Positions 32,778-34,231 of a stretch of DNA of 34,231 nucleotides are shown here, in pieces; position 1 is the first letter of the stretch, and every line of letters starts with the position of its first letter. The position numbers and the translations under genes were made by a program. Source of the stretch: an uncultured Methylococcaceae bacterium. GTDB lineage: Bacteria > Pseudomonadota > Gammaproteobacteria > Methylococcales > Methylococcaceae. The DNA lies in contig CAIZPP010000165.1 in the NCBI GenBank assembly GCA_903934875.1, forward strand, positions 1 through 34,231. The letters are read 5' to 3'. The notes beneath the pieces were generated by a model. That model made no database searches and was not told the origin of the DNA. It saw only the letters and a list, made by a program, of their open reading frames with translations.

Positions 32778-33242
32778 GCCTTACCCCATTTAGTGAAAAA
32801 AACGCGCTACCGGATATGCAGACAGTATGGCTTGTCAGCCTCGATTTCAAGGCCGCATGACCAATCTATATCAAACCATTGTGACATAGACACTGGTTAA
32901 CCGCCATTCTATCCGCAAACCCACAAGTCTTCCGCTTTTTATTAGGAGTCCAATCCCTTTTTTTGTCGCACCAAACGGCCTACTCAAGCCGGAAACCATC
33001 TCATCGCCAGCTTGAACAAAAAAAAACAAAATTCCAAGAAAATAAGAACTAAGACAACATCCAGCACTTTGCGCACAGCAGCAACCATCGATTTAATAAA
33101 CGTGTTGCCATTATAACCCGCAGCCACTTAAGTCCATTAATTTCTGCGCATTCGCCCGGCAATTCGCATTTTCCGTTACAATTTAATTGTTGAGTTGAAT
33201 CCTGGCCACCGCCAATCTTTAAGTGAAAAATGAGGAAATGTT
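32778..33242. other. 465-base gap between divergent genes, no gene seen
   Basis: The sequence between the epimerase start (minus) and the periplasmic protein start (plus) is AT-rich and non-coding. It must hold promoters for both, but no strong -35/-10 pair can be picked out with confidence. The GAGGAA at 33231-33236 is the ribosome binding site of the next gene. Confidence 0.5.
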
Positions 33243-33929
33243 ATGCTTGAACTTACCAAGTTCCCCACCGCACGTATCTCCAAAGCCCTGCTCGTGTTGG
33301 CATTCATGGGCTGCGCACATCAAAGCCTGGCTGAGACGCAGCCGGCAGCGCAAGAACACAAAGATGTTCCTGTCGTATCGGATGTCGCCGAACAGAAGAT
33401 CATCGAACATATGATGGAAGCCAACTTGAGTCGCCTCAAAGGCTGGCCGGGCATGATCTTTTATTGTCCTGCCGAGCAATCCACCGTATCGGCATTGAAG
33501 CAAATCTGCGAAGAAAGTTACAAAAACCTGGAAGCCTTGTCAGTCCAACACAACGTCAAGTTCCACAAGGCCCGCAATGCCAATGACGTGGCCCTGCTGC
33601 CCCATCTGACGGGCAGGCTGAAAGTCATCATTGACGTCTTCGGCACTGAACCCGGCACCGAGCCTTCTGCCATCACAGCCCGTATCAGTGTGCTTGCGCA
33701 CTATGCCCACGCCGTCAACCGGGCCACCGAAATAGCCCCGCAGGATTCCAGCCTGCCCAAGCACCCCACCAGCATTCCCCAGCATGTGGATGCGATTCTC
33801 TGGGAAAGCACGATCATCAAGGCGGCAGTCGGTGGAGCGGATTCTTTGGCGCAACCAGTCGCCCAAGAAATCAATGAAAAGCTGAAGAGTTTCTTCGCCG
33901 AATACGACAAGGCGCAAAAATTGCCTTAA
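33243..33929 (+). CDS. Periplasmic hypothetical protein
   Basis: A 228-residue protein with an N-terminal signal peptide (SKALLVLAFMGCAHQSLA, likely cut after SLA; the Cys in MGC is a weak lipobox alternative). The mature protein contains SDVAEQKIIEHMMEANLSRL, two Cys (FYCPAEQS, KQICEES) that could form a disulfide, and an otherwise helical C-terminus ending in YDKAQKLP. No family is recognised. The start is fixed by GAGGAA 6 bases upstream. It stands alone between a long intergenic region and a hairpin repeat. Confidence 0.75.
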   Translation: MLELTKFPTARISKALLVLAFMGCAHQSLAETQPAAQEHKDVPVVSDVAEQKIIEHMMEANLSRLKGWPGMIFYCPAEQSTVSALKQICEESYKNLEALSVQHNVKFHKARNANDVALLPHLTGRLKVIIDVFGTEPGTEPSAITARISVLAHYAHAVNRATEIAPQDSSLPKHPTSIPQHVDAILWESTIIKAAVGGADSLAQPVAQEINEKLKSFFAEYDKAQKLP

Positions 33930-33935
33930 GTTTTT

Positions 33936-33964
33936 GGAGTGCGGCGGATTCGTCGCCGCGCTCC
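33936..33964. repeat. Dispersed hairpin repeat, third copy (short form)
   Basis: GGAGTGCGGCG (33936-33946) pairs with CGCCGCGCTCC (33954-33964), one G-T type mismatch, 7-base loop. It lies 7 bases after the stop of the preceding gene and could serve as a transcription terminator or mRNA-stabilising hairpin. Confidence 0.55.
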
Positions 33965-34103
33965 GTACTCGCTTCATTCTGCGGATATTGCGCCGTTTCA
34001 CCAACGCAACGATTATATTTCCTGAATGGGCAGATTGATTAGAACCTTAACCTGATACCATTACAACGACAAGCCAACCACTTAACTCTCAGGAGAAGCC
34101 GCT

Positions 34104-34231
34104 TTGAAGCAGGCGTTGGAAATCGACACCCCGATGACAGGCGCGGAATTGCGCGCCAGCCTTTCCCTCGCCGGGATCTACATGCTCAGAATGCTCGGGC
34201 TGTTCATGATCCTGCCGGTGTTTTCAATCTA
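34104..34231 (+). CDS. MFS transporter, N-terminal part (runs off the window)
   Basis: The frame opens with TTG at 34104, 8 bases after AGGAG, and stays open to the window end (42 codons). After a short lead the sequence ELRASLSLAGIYMLRMLG LFMILPVF is the first membrane helix typical of YajR-like major facilitator transporters. An ATG at 34134 is a weaker alternative start because it lacks a ribosome binding site. The substrate cannot be told from this part. Confidence 0.75.
   Translation, partial: MKQALEIDTPMTGAELRASLSLAGIYMLRMLGLFMILPVFSI

Overview
The window looks like a gammaproteobacterial chromosome segment, most likely from a methanotroph-like lineage. This rests on the ilvC-pssA-leuA order, the style of the core proteins and the many small dispersed hairpin repeats; it is inference, as no rRNA or marker gene is present.

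Layout. Positions 1-4145 are the end of a small integrated phage-like or satellite element: a helix-turn-helix protein, a tiny membrane peptide, a frameshifted P4/D5-type primase-helicase, an 18-bp inverted repeat and three small coupled genes. It abuts the 3' end of an initiator tRNA-fMet gene (minus strand), the probable attachment site. Positions 4223-4837 hold a nested palindrome made of dispersed repeats. Positions 4838-15685 are mostly core genes: two translationally coupled esterases, phoU, a rhodanese, ilvC, pssA, leuA, a family-4 uracil-DNA glycosylase and rimI. They are interrupted at 10024-12358 by accessory DNA: a pRiA4b ORF-3-like zinc protein and an AT-rich, frameshifted AAA ATPase with a broken small partner.

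Positions 15888-28133 (possibly to 29975) are the most unusual part. A PAS histidine kinase and a NarL-type response regulator precede a same-strand run of five genes. The first three encode large related proteins that share an N-terminal domain; two have strongly acidic, coiled-coil-like tails and the third has an Asp/Thr/Val repeat tract plus a C-terminal propeller-like domain. The fourth (24974-27355) is a 793-residue protein whose first ~400 residues closely resemble borosin alpha-N-methyltransferases (OphMA type), with all four remembered active-site positions kept at one constant offset, followed by two related beta-rich modules and a hydrophobic C-terminus. The fifth is a GH19 chitinase/lysozyme-like enzyme without a signal peptide. 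A separate multi-pass membrane protein (28602-29975) shares an identical 18-bp upstream palindromic motif with the operon. Together these suggest an undescribed peptide-backbone-methylation system tied to large surface or assembly proteins and a muralytic enzyme.

Positions 29972-34231 return to ordinary genes: a secreted hypothetical protein, an FmdB zinc ribbon, a Tim44-domain protein, a TIGR01777 epimerase, a periplasmic hypothetical protein and the start of an MFS transporter, with a MITE-like palindrome at 31761-31873.

Several genes carry single-base frame disruptions, two of them in homopolymers (T8, A9). These could be sequencing errors, decay or genuine phase-variable tracts; the sequence alone cannot decide.
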